Assembly (NCBI RefSeq): GCF_900114975.1
Contig: NZ_FOUU01000002.1
Span: forward strand, 382,363-446,362
From: Thermodesulforhabdus norvegica
GTDB lineage: Bacteria > Desulfobacterota > Syntrophobacteria > Syntrophobacterales > Thermodesulforhabdaceae
Reading direction: 5' to 3'
DNA: 64,000 nt
In this document: positions 52,803 to 62,545 of the stretch, piece by piece
Position numbering within the stretch: the stretch's first letter is position 1
How the letters are laid out: the number at the start of each line of letters is the position of its first letter
Made by a program: the position numbers and the translations under genes
Notes under the pieces: model-generated
Told to the model about the DNA's origin: nothing
What the model saw: only the letters and a program-made list of their open reading frames with translations
Database searches by the model: none

Positions 52803-53407
52803 GAATGCTAAAAGAACTGAAGAATAAGGTTTCCGTAAACGTACTGCTACAGGACATCAAAAGGCATCGAACTGTTGTGGTTGTGTATGCACTGGGTCTG
52901 TTATTCTGCTGCTTTTTGCTGTTCCTGTGGCTGGTTCCCGTTCATACCCGGTACGAAGACATCAAAGCCCGTATTGCCTCAACGGAGATGCTTGTAGAAA
53001 GATACCGGTCGAAACTTAAAGAGGCTGAGGCTTTCAAAGAAGAGCTCGAAAAGCGTCGTGAGGAAGTTGAGAAGCTGAGGGACAGGCTTTACAAGGGACG
53101 GGATCCTCTCGAGCTTGCGACGTCTCTTGGCAGGATAGCGGAATCGGAGCAGGGCAAAAATCCGGTTCTTTCGGTACGGAGCTATCAGATCTCATCGACC
53201 AAAGATTACCAGCTCTACCGCGAGGTTGAGTTCCGATTTGTGCTGGATGCCGACATTTACGGCCTTTATTCTCTTTTAAAATGGCTTGATGAATCACCGG
53301 CTCTCATTGTTAGACAGCTCAATGTTCGTTATGTAAGGCGTGGCAGGAATGAGTCGGGGCTAATGGTAAACCTTGTCCTAACGGTTCTTATGGAGAAGAA
53401 AGGGTAA
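52799..53407 (+). CDS. gspM: type II secretion protein GspM (PilO-like)
   Basis: A 202-residue protein with one N-terminal membrane helix (about residues 27-47), a coiled coil (about 52-97) and a ferredoxin-like periplasmic fold typical of GspM/PilO. TTG 52799 overlaps the gspL stop; ATG 52805 is an equally good start. It is expected to dimerise with GspL. The PilO-like form is longer in the coiled coil than E. coli GspM. Confidence 0.75.
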   Translation: MRMLKELKNKVSVNVLLQDIKRHRTVVVVYALGLLFCCFLLFLWLVPVHTRYEDIKARIASTEMLVERYRSKLKEAEAFKEELEKRREEVEKLRDRLYKGRDPLELATSLGRIAESEQGKNPVLSVRSYQISSTKDYQLYREVEFRFVLDADIYGLYSLLKWLDESPALIVRQLNVRYVRRGRNESGLMVNLVLTVLMEKKG

Positions 53408-53410
53408 AGC

Positions 53411-55606
53411 ATGAGATGGCCAGGATTTGTTTCGGTGGTAGCCGGTGTGGTAGCGCTGTTTTTTCTTTCGTCCTGTTCTTCCCTGCAAAGGCATCCTTCT
53501 GCTCCCGGGAGCCTCGTACCGGAGCAGATAAGGCAGACGCTGAGAGGTGGCGAACAAATAGAGGCCAAAAGGGAAGAAGTTCCTTCTGCTCCCGGGAAAG
53601 CACCGGAAGAGGGAAAAGAGAAGCCTCTTTCATTTCCGGAACAGAGACCGTCAGGACGGTTTGGGATTCTTGCTCCCTCCGAAAGAGCCATTCCGGAAAA
53701 ACCCTCGCCGGAGCAACTGCGCCGGAAGGTTGTTTTCAACTTCGATCGAGCCAATATCGTTGAGGTAACTCAACAGATTTTCGGGGAATATCTTAAGGTC
53801 AACTATGTTCTCGATCCCGCCTTAAACCTTTCGATGAGCTTCTACCTTGAGGGTGAATATTCGAACGATGAGTTGCTGATGCTTCTTAGCCAGGTATACT
53901 CGGCTCACGGTGTGGATGTATTCGAACGAGATGGGGTTTATTACATACAGCTTGCCGCTCGCACACGTGGCTCGGGCCTCAGCCTGGTAGGCCCCCGGGA
54001 TCTGGAAGCCTCTCGGCAGGAAAAGCCCGCAATCTGCATGTATCGCCTGCAGTTTATCGATGCCAAACAGGCGCAGGGCGTCATTCAGCCATTCCTGACG
54101 GTGAACAGGCCCGTTTCCGTGGATCCGGTGACTAATACGTTGATCTTTGTGGACACCATGGACAACATCCGGACTCTTGTGGACATTCTGAGGCTTCTTG
54201 ATGTTAACATCTTCGATCAGATGGGCATTGAGATTGTGACCCTTGAGTACCTGAACCCCGTTGAAGCGGCCGATGCATTTAACAACGTTATGGACAAACT
54301 GAATGAATCCTACAAGCAGATGATATCCAGAAATCTGGCCTTGATTCCGATGGAGCGTATAAGTGCTTTAATCCTTGTATCTCCCGATCGTCACATTCTG
54401 GATACGGCCAAAAAGTGGATAAAAAGCCTCGATGTGGAGGGAAGGGATTCTGGAGAGCAGTTCTTTATCTACTTTGTGCAAAACGGTCTGGCGAAGAACA
54501 TAGTGGACGTTCTGAAGGAGGTATTCACAGGAGGAAGCGAGGAAAAACACACAGGGGTTCAGATTGTGAAGGCAGAAGAACAGAAGTCCCAGGGCGAGCA
54601 AGCCAAAACGCCGGGCGTAAGTGCAAAGCTTGCGGGTGAAGTAACCATTATTGCAGATGAGACCAACAATGCCATAATAGTTAAAGCTTTGCCCGGTGAT
54701 TATGAAAAGATCAAAAAAGCCATCGAAACCCTTGATGTGCTTCCCAGAGGAGTACTGATAGAGCTTCTTATAGCCGAAATCACGCTTACTGATGAAACCC
54801 AGTACGGTGTCGAGTGGTATTTGAAAAACAAGGGAATGGACATCGGCGGTTATGCCGGACAGTATAGCATAGTTCAGAACTACGGTGTGCCTTTCAACAG
54901 AGACTTTGATCTCGGAACCGCTACCTCTCAGGGACTGTCGCTTTTCTGGGGAAGCCTTGAGGGAGACATTGCTTCGCTCATCAACCTTCTTTCTTCGTTC
55001 AGCCATTTCAAGGTCTTGTCTGCTCCGACGATACTTGCCACCGACAACAAGGAAGCAAGCATTACGGTGGGAGGGAGTACTCCTGTTGTGAGCCAGCAAT
55101 CTGTAGATACCGCCGGAGAAACCCTGATTAACACGGTTAACTACGTCGATACCGGAATTATCCTGAAGGTGACCCCTCACATAAACGAAGGGGGTATCGT
55201 TCGTCTCGAAGTGGAACAAACCATACGGGATGCCGTAAAAAACACGGTTTCCGGTATAGATTCTCCTGCCTTCACGGAAAGGAAAATATCAACCACATTG
55301 CTTGCAAGAGACGGTAATACCGTTGTCATCGGGGGCATTATTCAGGAAAAAACCGATACGACCCGCACGGGCATTCCATTCCTGAGTCGTATTCCCATTC
55401 TTTCACCCCTGTTTTCGAGTACCGACACGTCTCTTAACAGGACCGAATTACTGGTTGCCATAACTCCCAGGGTTATAGACCATGCGGAAAATGAGGCTGC
55501 TGCGGAATTCCTGAAAAAACTCAATTTGCTCAGAGAAGTAATTGCAGGTGAAGCCGAACCATCAAAGCCGACTCGGCCGCCTTTGCCCGTTCCGAAGGGA
55601 AATTAA
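53411..55606 (+). CDS. gspD: type II secretion secretin GspD, lipoprotein type
   Basis: A 731-residue outer-membrane secretin. The signal peptide has a lipobox FLSSC (Cys22), so the secretin itself may be lipidated. A proline-rich linker is followed by an N0-type domain (VVFNFDRANIVEVTQQIFGEYLKVNYV, about residues 110-180), N1-N3 repeats (TNTLIFVDTMDNIRTLVDILRLLD) and the C-terminal secretin core with VPFLSRIPILSPLFS-like signature (GIPFLSRIPILSPLF near residue 655). It ends the secretion run and overlaps rsmA by 4 bases. Confidence 0.93.
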   Translation: MRWPGFVSVVAGVVALFFLSSCSSLQRHPSAPGSLVPEQIRQTLRGGEQIEAKREEVPSAPGKAPEEGKEKPLSFPEQRPSGRFGILAPSERAIPEKPSPEQLRRKVVFNFDRANIVEVTQQIFGEYLKVNYVLDPALNLSMSFYLEGEYSNDELLMLLSQVYSAHGVDVFERDGVYYIQLAARTRGSGLSLVGPRDLEASRQEKPAICMYRLQFIDAKQAQGVIQPFLTVNRPVSVDPVTNTLIFVDTMDNIRTLVDILRLLDVNIFDQMGIEIVTLEYLNPVEAADAFNNVMDKLNESYKQMISRNLALIPMERISALILVSPDRHILDTAKKWIKSLDVEGRDSGEQFFIYFVQNGLAKNIVDVLKEVFTGGSEEKHTGVQIVKAEEQKSQGEQAKTPGVSAKLAGEVTIIADETNNAIIVKALPGDYEKIKKAIETLDVLPRGVLIELLIAEITLTDETQYGVEWYLKNKGMDIGGYAGQYSIVQNYGVPFNRDFDLGTATSQGLSLFWGSLEGDIASLINLLSSFSHFKVLSAPTILATDNKEASITVGGSTPVVSQQSVDTAGETLINTVNYVDTGIILKVTPHINEGGIVRLEVEQTIRDAVKNTVSGIDSPAFTERKISTTLLARDGNTVVIGGIIQEKTDTTRTGIPFLSRIPILSPLFSSTDTSLNRTELLVAITPRVIDHAENEAAAEFLKKLNLLREVIAGEAEPSKPTRPPLPVPKGN

Positions 55607-56460
55607 TCTGTTCTCTGGCCTTTAGAGGCGATTGACCGGGCAAGCCGGAGGATTTCTTCGGGACTCAGGTTTTCGGGCCTGGTGCCGGGGCTCGCGCCGG
55701 CTTCTCTGAGTATCTGCTCCGCCAGCGTTGCGTCCATGAAACTCTTGAGAATTGTTAGAACGGTCTTTCGGCGCATCCGGAATAGGCGGGAAGCCACCTG
55801 CCGGAAATAGGGCCATCCCGGGTATTCCCAGCAGGCCCTTTCGAAAAACTTGATTTTCACCACCGCTGAATGAACTTTTGGCTTGGGGTAGAATTGACCC
55901 GGCCCCACGTAAAAAAGTCGCTCCGTCAGTGCACAGCAGGCGAGCAGAACGGTGGGGAGACCGTATTCCCGGGTTCCCGGTTTTGCCGTCCACCTCCGGG
56001 CAACCTCACGCTGTACCATTAAAACTGCCCTGTCGATATGTCGGTGATTTTCAATGAGCCGCATAAGCAAGGGTGAGCTTATGGAGTAAGGTATGTTTCC
56101 TATCACCTTTATCTTTTCAGCCTTTTTCGACTCGCCCGGCTTGTTTAATAGATCGGAAGAAAGGATGTCTTCAATGTGCCAGAAAACGGTAGCCGGAGTC
56201 TCCGAAGGCATTACGGACTGCAAAGCCTTTGCTATATCGGCGTCGAGTTCTACGAGATGGAGGTTGCAGGGAAGCCTTATCAGGTGGGCTGTAAGAGCTC
56301 CCAGGCCGGGGCCGATCTCAATCACAGTATCTCCGGGGCGAACCATCAGTGCCTGGACTATTTTTTCGGCCGTTCGGGGCTGAATGAGAAAGTGCTGTCC
56401 CAGGGTTTTTCGTATCCGGCCGGAAAACATTCGGAAGTAGTCTGAAGGGCGCAGAAGCAT
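55603..56460 (-). CDS. rsmA: 16S rRNA dimethyladenosine transferase RsmA (KsgA)
   Basis: RsmA dimethylates two adjacent adenines near the 3' end of 16S rRNA. The 285-residue protein shows the N-terminal GQHFL, SAM loop VIEIGPGLGALTAHL near residue 46, acidic LVELDAD, and the catalytic NIPYSISSPLL near residue 121. A GGTGG element lies 9 bases before ATG 56460, which is 3 bases after the tsaD stop. An internal ATG at 56430 would shorten it by ten residues. Confidence 0.95.
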   Translation of the reverse strand: MLLRPSDYFRMFSGRIRKTLGQHFLIQPRTAEKIVQALMVRPGDTVIEIGPGLGALTAHLIRLPCNLHLVELDADIAKALQSVMPSETPATVFWHIEDILSSDLLNKPGESKKAEKIKVIGNIPYSISSPLLMRLIENHRHIDRAVLMVQREVARRWTAKPGTREYGLPTVLLACCALTERLFYVGPGQFYPKPKVHSAVVKIKFFERACWEYPGWPYFRQVASRLFRMRRKTVLTILKSFMDATLAEQILREAGASPGTRPENLSPEEILRLARSIASKGQRTD

Positions 56461-56463
56461 GTA

Positions 56464-57483
56464 TCAGAGCCACCGTGATACGGCATCCAGCGATAGAGGG
56501 TCTTTTACAAAGCCCTGGCGTTTCCACACCGCATAGCCGGCCGCGGCCACCATAACCGCATTGTCCGTGCACAGAGAAACGGGAGGAATGTGGAGTGTCC
56601 ATCCCTTTTCTATGGACGCTTCGGCGAATCGTTCTCTTAAGCGGCGGTTGGCGGCAACGCCCCCAACAACGATCACATGTTTAACGCCGTGATGAACGGC
56701 TGCAGCCGTGGTCTTATCTACGAGCACGTCCACGACGGCTTCCTGGAAACTGGCAACCAGATCCTCCACACGATAGGGTACCTCGCCTTCAAGGGCAGGG
56801 TTTCCGAACTTCCGGACGAAATTCGCCACGGCCGTTTTCAGACCACTAAAGCTGAAGTCAAAGGAGTCTCTTCCGAGGTAGGCTCTGGGGAAGTCAAAGG
56901 CTTCAGGGTTACCCGAAACAGACAGGCGGTCTATAACGACCCCGCCGGGGTAGCCGAGGCCGAGCAGTTTTGCCACCTTGTCGAAGGCTTCGCCGGCGGC
57001 GTCATCGAGCGTTCCTCCCAGATAGTGGGGTCTGGAATCCGATGATTCCATGTAGTACAGCGCCGTGTGGCCGCCCGAGACCACCAGGCATACCGCAGGT
57101 TCTTCTATCGGCTCATCTTCGATAAAGGCAGCATGAATGTGAGCTTCGAGATGGTTTACCCCTATAAGGGGTTTGCCCAGTGAGTAGGATAGGGCTTTTG
57201 CGGCAGAGATACCCACGAGAAGAGAACCCACCAGTCCGGGACCCTGAGTTACGGCTATGGCGTCCACCTCGTCAACGGTCACACCGGCTTCTTTTAATGC
57301 CTTTTCAATAACGACCAGAATAGCCTCCACGTGTTTCCTCGAGGCCAGTTCGGGAACCACCCCCCCGAAGGGACCGTGGACGGCTATCTGGCTTGCTACG
57401 GCACCGGAAAGAATGCGACGACCTTCCTCAACGAGCGCCGCCGCCGTTTCGTCGCAGGACGATTCAATCCCCAGAATTATCAT
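56464..57483 (-). CDS. tsaD: tRNA N6-threonylcarbamoyladenosine transferase TsaD
   Basis: TsaD transfers threonylcarbamoyl to A37 of ANN-decoding tRNAs. The 339-residue protein begins MIILGIESSCDET, has the metal-binding HLEAH (His near residues 112 and 116) and the ASKHA ATP-binding segment VVSGGHTALYYME. I start at 57483; a longer frame from 57660 encodes no family sequence and would run through the fbp end. The fbp stop is 4 bases upstream. The family requires TsaB and TsaE partners, which are not in the window. Confidence 0.95.
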   Translation of the reverse strand: MIILGIESSCDETAAALVEEGRRILSGAVASQIAVHGPFGGVVPELASRKHVEAILVVIEKALKEAGVTVDEVDAIAVTQGPGLVGSLLVGISAAKALSYSLGKPLIGVNHLEAHIHAAFIEDEPIEEPAVCLVVSGGHTALYYMESSDSRPHYLGGTLDDAAGEAFDKVAKLLGLGYPGGVVIDRLSVSGNPEAFDFPRAYLGRDSFDFSFSGLKTAVANFVRKFGNPALEGEVPYRVEDLVASFQEAVVDVLVDKTTAAAVHHGVKHVIVVGGVAANRRLRERFAEASIEKGWTLHIPPVSLCTDNAVMVAAAGYAVWKRQGFVKDPLSLDAVSRWL

Positions 57484-57487
57484 GGCA

Positions 57488-58507
57488 CTATAGCTCTCCT
57501 GACAGGAATTTTTCTGCCGTAACGACGTCATCCTTGCTTCCGATGAAGAGAGGGACCCTGTCGTGAAGCGTTTCGGGCTCCAGATCGAGAATTCTACGAG
57601 ATCCGTCGGAAGCAGTTCCTCCGGCCTGTTCTGCAATGAAGGCAAGAGGAGCGGCTTCAAAAAGAAGGCGCAGCTTTCCCCTGGGCTTTTTGGGATCTTT
57701 TCTGTCGGCAGGGTACATGAAAATTCCGCCTTTCAGTAGGTTGCGGTGAAAATCTCCCACCAGAGTTCCTATGTATCTCGATGTGTAGGGTCTGGAAGTC
57801 TCCGGATCGGGGGTTTTGAGATAATCCACATAACGCCTCACGGGTTCGTCCCAGTAAGCATAATTCCCTTCGTTTACGCTGTAGATCTTTCCCCTTTCCG
57901 GCATGGTTATATTGGGATGGCTGAGGAGAAACTCGCCGAGTCCCGGATTTAAGGTAAAGCCGTTTACGCCTTTTCCCGTACTGTAAACGAGCATTGTACT
58001 GGATCCGTAAATAAAATAACCGGCAGCCACCTGTTCCGAGCCCTTCCGCAATACCTCATCAAGAGTTACCGGACCGTCATCCTTAAGCCGCCGGTGTATC
58101 GAAAAAATCGTCCCAATACTTGCATTTACGTCTATATTGGAGGACCCGTCCAGGGGATCTATGAGCAGTATGTAAGGACCTCTGGGATACTCCTGAGGAA
58201 CCTCCACAATGTCCGCGTCTTCCTCAGAGGCTATGGCACAGACATGACCTGTGTGCATGACACGGCGGATTATCGTGTGATTGGCAAAATCGTCCAGTTT
58301 CTGAACCTGTTCACCGTAAACGTTTCTCGATCCCGTGGAACCCAGGATGTCCACCAGTCCGGCCTTGCTGACCTCTCTGTGGATTATCTTTGCGGCAACA
58401 ATGAGTTCATTAAGCAGTTGCGTGAATGCTCCGGTTGCGTAAGGCGTCTCACGCTGTTCCCTCAAAAGATGCTCCGTAACCGTTATTCCGACTTCCTTAA
58501 CCGGCAT
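57488..58507 (-). CDS. fbp: fructose-1,6-bisphosphatase class I
   Basis: A 339-residue gluconeogenic phosphatase. The metal and substrate signature [23 protein letters not shown] is near residue 118; DDFAN and ASEEDAD (metal-binding acidic residues) precede it, and a C-terminal [19 protein letters not shown] follows. I start at 58507 because AGGAG lies 8 bases upstream; ATGs at 58540 and 58573 are further from any signal. It is divergent from moaA. Confidence 0.95.
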   Translation of the reverse strand: MPVKEVGITVTEHLLREQRETPYATGAFTQLLNELIVAAKIIHREVSKAGLVDILGSTGSRNVYGEQVQKLDDFANHTIIRRVMHTGHVCAIASEEDADIVEVPQEYPRGPYILLIDPLDGSSNIDVNASIGTIFSIHRRLKDDGPVTLDEVLRKGSEQVAAGYFIYGSSTMLVYSTGKGVNGFTLNPGLGEFLLSHPNITMPERGKIYSVNEGNYAYWDEPVRRYVDYLKTPDPETSRPYTSRYIGTLVGDFHRNLLKGGIFMYPADRKDPKKPRGKLRLLFEAAPLAFIAEQAGGTASDGSRRILDLEPETLHDRVPLFIGSKDDVVTAEKFLSGEL

Positions 58508-58613
58508 TCCGATTGCTCCTTTTTCAGGTAAAGTTGACATAATACTTGTAAAGGACTCACAAGATCTTATCATACACGTGGGATCGGATTAATGGAAGGG
58601 ATGGAGTGACGAT

Positions 58614-59603
58614 ATGGCTTACGAAAACATCGATGCTCACGGGCGGACTGTGGACTACTTGAGAATATCCATAACCGACAGGTGTAATCTGAGATGCATC
58701 TACTGCATGCCCGAGGAGGGGGTACCCAGATTGTCCCACGAGGATGTTCTTTCCTATGAGGAAATAATCCGGATTCTGAATGTTGCCGGCTCAATCGGTA
58801 TAAGCAAGGTGCGGGTTACCGGTGGAGAGCCCCTTGTGAGGAAAGGCGTAGTTGAGTTTTGCAGGTCTCTTGTTGAAATCGTTGGGCGTGGTTGTGTAAG
58901 CATAACCACCAACGGAGTGTTGCTTGAGGAGTTCGCATGGGACCTGTGGAACGCCGGCATCAGGCGAATAAACGTAAGTCTTGACACACTGAAGCGGGAG
59001 CGATTTGCCGAAATAACGAGAAGAGACTATTTCAATCGGGTCTGGAACGGCATTATGACGGCTTACAGAATAGGGTTTCATCCCGTTAAGCTGAATGTCG
59101 TCGTTATCAAAGGGCTGAACGACGATGAAATTGAAGATCTTGCCGCTTTAACGTTTGAATATCCTTTCCACGTGCGTTTTATCGAGTTTATGCCTTTTGG
59201 AAGTGGCGAATGGTCGTCCAGGTTCGTTTCTTCGGACGAAATAGTCGAGCGTCTGAAAAATGTCGGTGAGCTTTTACCCGCGGTAAGTCTGAACTCCAAC
59301 GGACCGGCGAAGTACTATGCCTTTCGCGGGGCTCTCGGTAAAGTGGGTATAATAAGCCCCATAAGCCATCACTTTTGCGCTACCTGTAACCGCCTGAGGC
59401 TTACTGCTGACGGTAAACTTCGGACCTGTCTTTTTGCAACGAAGGAGACCGATCTCAGGGCCATCCTCAGAAGCTCGGAGGATGACGAAAAATTGAAAGA
59501 AGCTATTGTTCGGGCTCTGAAGGAAAAGCCGGAAAAACACGGCCTTAACGAAGAATTGTTTCATAAATGCATTGGTCGCCCCATGATCAAAATCGGGGGA
59601 TAG
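58614..59603 (+). CDS. moaA: GTP 3',8-cyclase MoaA
   Basis: A radical-SAM enzyme for the first step of molybdenum cofactor synthesis. The 329-residue protein has the SAM cluster CNLRCIYC (Cys24, 28, 31), the second cluster region FCATCNRLRL with a later cysteine in RTCLF, and the C-terminal Gly-Gly (KIGG) that inserts into the active site. The start lies 13 bases after AAGGGATGGAG. With fdhD at 5944 it shows the need for molybdo- or tungsto-enzymes. Confidence 0.95.
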   Translation: MAYENIDAHGRTVDYLRISITDRCNLRCIYCMPEEGVPRLSHEDVLSYEEIIRILNVAGSIGISKVRVTGGEPLVRKGVVEFCRSLVEIVGRGCVSITTNGVLLEEFAWDLWNAGIRRINVSLDTLKRERFAEITRRDYFNRVWNGIMTAYRIGFHPVKLNVVVIKGLNDDEIEDLAALTFEYPFHVRFIEFMPFGSGEWSSRFVSSDEIVERLKNVGELLPAVSLNSNGPAKYYAFRGALGKVGIISPISHHFCATCNRLRLTADGKLRTCLFATKETDLRAILRSSEDDEKLKEAIVRALKEKPEKHGLNEELFHKCIGRPMIKIGG

Positions 59604-59677
59604 GAATTGACAAAAAGGCTGTCTACTGATTAGTCTTTGCACTGCTTTTTTATCGAAATTTGGAAAGGGAGAAAGCA

Positions 59678-60550
59678 ATGGAAAAGTGTGAAGGCAAGTC
59701 CTGCAGTAGCTGTGAAAAGCGTCATCAGGAATCAAAGGACGAGATACTGCGGTGCAAGCTTGACCGTATAAAGTATAAGCTCATTGTGATGAGCGGAAAA
59801 GGTGGGGTTGGCAAAAGTAGTGTTGCCGTTTATTGTGCTCTGGAGCTTGCCAATCGAGGCTATCGTGTGGGACTCATGGATGTGGACCTTCACGGACCCA
59901 GCGTTCCCAGAATGCTGGGCCTGCAGGGACTTCTCGGTGTTACGCCCAATCAGGAAATAATGCCCCACAGGTATGGTCGGAATCTTCAGGTGGTGTCCAT
60001 TGAGTCTTTGCTTCAGGATAGAGACTCTGCGGTTATATGGCGGGGTCCCATAAAGCACGGGGTCATAAAGCAGTTTATTGCCGACATTGAATGGGGGGAT
60101 CTTGACTTTCTGGTGATCGATTGCCCTCCCGGAACGGGCGATGAACCCCTCAGCATTGCGCACATAATTCCCGAAGCACAGGCCGTAATAGTAACCACAC
60201 CTCAGGAAGTGGCCCTGGCGGATGTGCGAAAATCGATCAACTTCTGCCGGAAGGTGGGCCTGAACATTCTGGGTATCGTCGAAAACATGGCAGGCCTGTA
60301 CTGCCCTCATTGCGGAGGCTTCGTTCCGATCTTTAAAACCGGTGGAGGGGAAAAGACGGCTAAAGACATGGGCATAGCCTTTCTGGGAAGTCTTCCCTTT
60401 AATCCTGCGGTAGTTGAGGCCGGTGATTCCGGTAAGCCGATACTCGAAAAGAATCCCGGGGATCCTTTTTCCGATGCGGTTAAGACCGTTGTGGATGAGA
60501 TAGTTGCAAGGCTTCAGCTCGTACCGCCGTGTCGTATGGCCACGAATTAA
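59678..60550 (+). CDS. Mrp/NBP35-family iron-sulfur cluster carrier ATPase
   Basis: A 290-residue P-loop ATPase that carries and delivers Fe-S clusters. It has an N-terminal cysteine group (CEGKSCSSCEKRH) as in NBP35, the deviant Walker A MSGKGGVGKSSVAV near residue 38 and a C-terminal CPHCGG pair (about residue 210) for the bridging cluster. ATG 59678 is preceded by GGGAG at 6-7 bases; a TTG at 59660 is less likely. The Fe-S-rich Qmo complex is a possible client, by inference. Confidence 0.92.
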   Translation: MEKCEGKSCSSCEKRHQESKDEILRCKLDRIKYKLIVMSGKGGVGKSSVAVYCALELANRGYRVGLMDVDLHGPSVPRMLGLQGLLGVTPNQEIMPHRYGRNLQVVSIESLLQDRDSAVIWRGPIKHGVIKQFIADIEWGDLDFLVIDCPPGTGDEPLSIAHIIPEAQAVIVTTPQEVALADVRKSINFCRKVGLNILGIVENMAGLYCPHCGGFVPIFKTGGGEKTAKDMGIAFLGSLPFNPAVVEAGDSGKPILEKNPGDPFSDAVKTVVDEIVARLQLVPPCRMATN

Positions 60551-60580
60551 TGTTTCAGTGAGAAACCCGGAGTAAAAGAT

Positions 60581-62545
60581 ATGATGCGAATTGATTACCA
60601 TCAGGATGGTCTGACGGAAGAGCAAAAAGCCGAACTAAACGGGATGTGGCGTCGCTGTGTTCGCAGAATACTTGCCGCTACCACTCTGGCCGGTAGCGGT
60701 CATCCCGGCGGTTCAATGTCTTCCCTGCACACGTTGCTCCTGCTTTACAGCATGGCAAATCATCGTCCCGACAATCCCGCCTGGGAGGATAGAGACAGGA
60801 TTGTTGTCAGCATGGGGCATATAAGCCCTGGTGTTTACAGCGTTTTGTGCGAATTCGGCTATGTTAAGGAAGAGGAGTTCCTGCTGGAATTCAGAAGGAC
60901 CGGCTCGGCCTTCGGCGGTCATGTGGAGCATTATGTTCCCGGTGTAGAGTGGAATACGGGAAACCTCGGGCAGGGACTTTCGGCCGGGACCGGGATGGCC
61001 CTGGCTGAGAAACTGAAGAAGACGGTTCCCTCCCGGGTATTCGTTCTTATGGGAGACGGAGAACAGCAAAAGGGCCAGATTGCCGAAGCCAGACGTTTTG
61101 CCGTAAAGTACGGGCTCTCGAACCTCGTTGGCATAGTCGATCGCAACCATCTGCAAATCGGGGGCAAAACCGAATGTGTCATGCCTCAGAGAGTCCGTGA
61201 TGAATATCGTGCTGCCGGATGGAACGTCATATACGTTGAAGATGGCAACGACTTTGATCAGCTTTTTGCCGCCCTGCGACGTGTTTTTCTTATGGATGTG
61301 GATGATCCTTCCCGTCCTACGGTCATAGTAGCAAGGACCGTTATGGGCAAGGGCGTTTCTTTTATGGAAAACAACGAAAAGTACCACGGTATGCCTCTTT
61401 CCGAAGAAGAGGCTGCCAGGGCATTTCAGGAGCTCGGGATGGAAAACCCCATCCCGGAGTTAAAGAAAAAGCTTGCTTCTCACAGGCAATTCAGACCGCC
61501 GTATCATCCTGCCGTGAGCGCCCCTACCCTGGATACCGGTGTACCGCGCACTTACGGAACCGATGTAAAGACGGATAACCGATCCGCTTACGGTGCCGCT
61601 CTTGAAGACCTCGCTCGCCTCAATAACTCGGGCCCCGTTCCCAGAATACTGGGCTTCAGTTGTGATCTCGAAGGCTCTGTGAAAATGACGGGGTTTCGCA
61701 AAGCCTGTGAGCGCGCCTTTTACGAATGCGGTATTCAGGAACATCATGCAGCTACGGTGAGCGGGGCTATCAGCAGGGAAGGTTTTGTGGTTTTTTTCAG
61801 CACCTTTGGGGTCTTCGGGGTATGCGAAACTTACAATCAGCACCGACTGAACGACATGAACGGTACGTGGTTGAAGGTCGTTTGCACTCACCTTGGGCTT
61901 GACGTCGGCGAAGATGGCCCGACTCATCAGTGCATAGATTACGTTGGGCTTCTCAGGAATCTTTTCGGATGGTCCATTTTTATCCCGGCCGACCCCAATC
62001 AGACCGATAGAATTGTTCGCCTTGTGGCGAATATGCCCGGAAATGTTTTCGTCGGCATGGGCCGTTCCAGGACGCCCGTTATTACGGACACGGAAGGTAG
62101 GCCCTTTTTCGGAGGAGACTATACTTTTGTGCCCGGAAAAGCCGACTGGATTCGTCGAGGTAGTGACGCTGCGATTTTAACTTACGGTTCCACGGTGGCT
62201 CAGGCTGTTGAGGCCTGGCAGGTTCTTAAGGATCAACACGGAATTGAATGTGCCGTCGTAAACTGTGCCTCCATAAAACCTTTTGATACCGAGTCGGTGA
62301 TAAGAGCCTCCGAAACGGGCCTCATAGTTACGGTTGAGGATCATAACGTAGAAACGGGGCTTGGAGCGATCGTCGCTTCGATTATTGCTGAGGAAGGTCT
62401 TTCGTGCAGGTTCATTCGTCTGGGTGTGCACCGTTACGGTCAGTCCGGCAAACCTATCGAACTCTACAGAGAACAGGGAATAGATAGCAGGGGAATTATT
62501 GAAGCACTTTTAGAAGCCCGTCAAAAAGGGTGGTTAGCTGCCTGA
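60581..62545 (+). CDS. tkt: transketolase
   Basis: A 654-residue thiamine diphosphate enzyme of the pentose phosphate pathway that moves two-carbon ketol units. GSGHPGGSMSSLHTLLLLYS near residue 39 and the TPP motif GDGEQQKGQIAEARRFAVKYGLSNLVGIVDRN region (from residue 159) are visible; the pyrimidine domain has CGIQEHHAATVSGA near residue 385 with the catalytic Glu. The 3' end overlaps the convergent gene by 50 bases. With fbp and prs it supplies sugar phosphates in an autotrophic or gluconeogenic life style. Confidence 0.93.
   Translation: MMRIDYHQDGLTEEQKAELNGMWRRCVRRILAATTLAGSGHPGGSMSSLHTLLLLYSMANHRPDNPAWEDRDRIVVSMGHISPGVYSVLCEFGYVKEEEFLLEFRRTGSAFGGHVEHYVPGVEWNTGNLGQGLSAGTGMALAEKLKKTVPSRVFVLMGDGEQQKGQIAEARRFAVKYGLSNLVGIVDRNHLQIGGKTECVMPQRVRDEYRAAGWNVIYVEDGNDFDQLFAALRRVFLMDVDDPSRPTVIVARTVMGKGVSFMENNEKYHGMPLSEEEAARAFQELGMENPIPELKKKLASHRQFRPPYHPAVSAPTLDTGVPRTYGTDVKTDNRSAYGAALEDLARLNNSGPVPRILGFSCDLEGSVKMTGFRKACERAFYECGIQEHHAATVSGAISREGFVVFFSTFGVFGVCETYNQHRLNDMNGTWLKVVCTHLGLDVGEDGPTHQCIDYVGLLRNLFGWSIFIPADPNQTDRIVRLVANMPGNVFVGMGRSRTPVITDTEGRPFFGGDYTFVPGKADWIRRGSDAAILTYGSTVAQAVEAWQVLKDQHGIECAVVNCASIKPFDTESVIRASETGLIVTVEDHNVETGLGAIVASIIAEEGLSCRFIRLGVHRYGQSGKPIELYREQGIDSRGIIEALLEARQKGWLAA

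Noticed and set aside
54368..55219. 283-codon minus-strand frame within gspD
   Set aside because: Overlaps the conserved secretin repeats entirely; no domain or signal seen.
59609..59640. TTGACA near 59608 as a promoter of the Mrp gene
   Set aside because: The sequence 17-18 bases downstream is a poor -10 match, so I did not list it as a feature.
59732..60625. 297-codon open frame on the minus strand across the Mrp/NBP35 gene
   Set aside because: It is a shadow of a strongly conserved + strand gene; its product has no recognisable domain and no ribosome-binding site.
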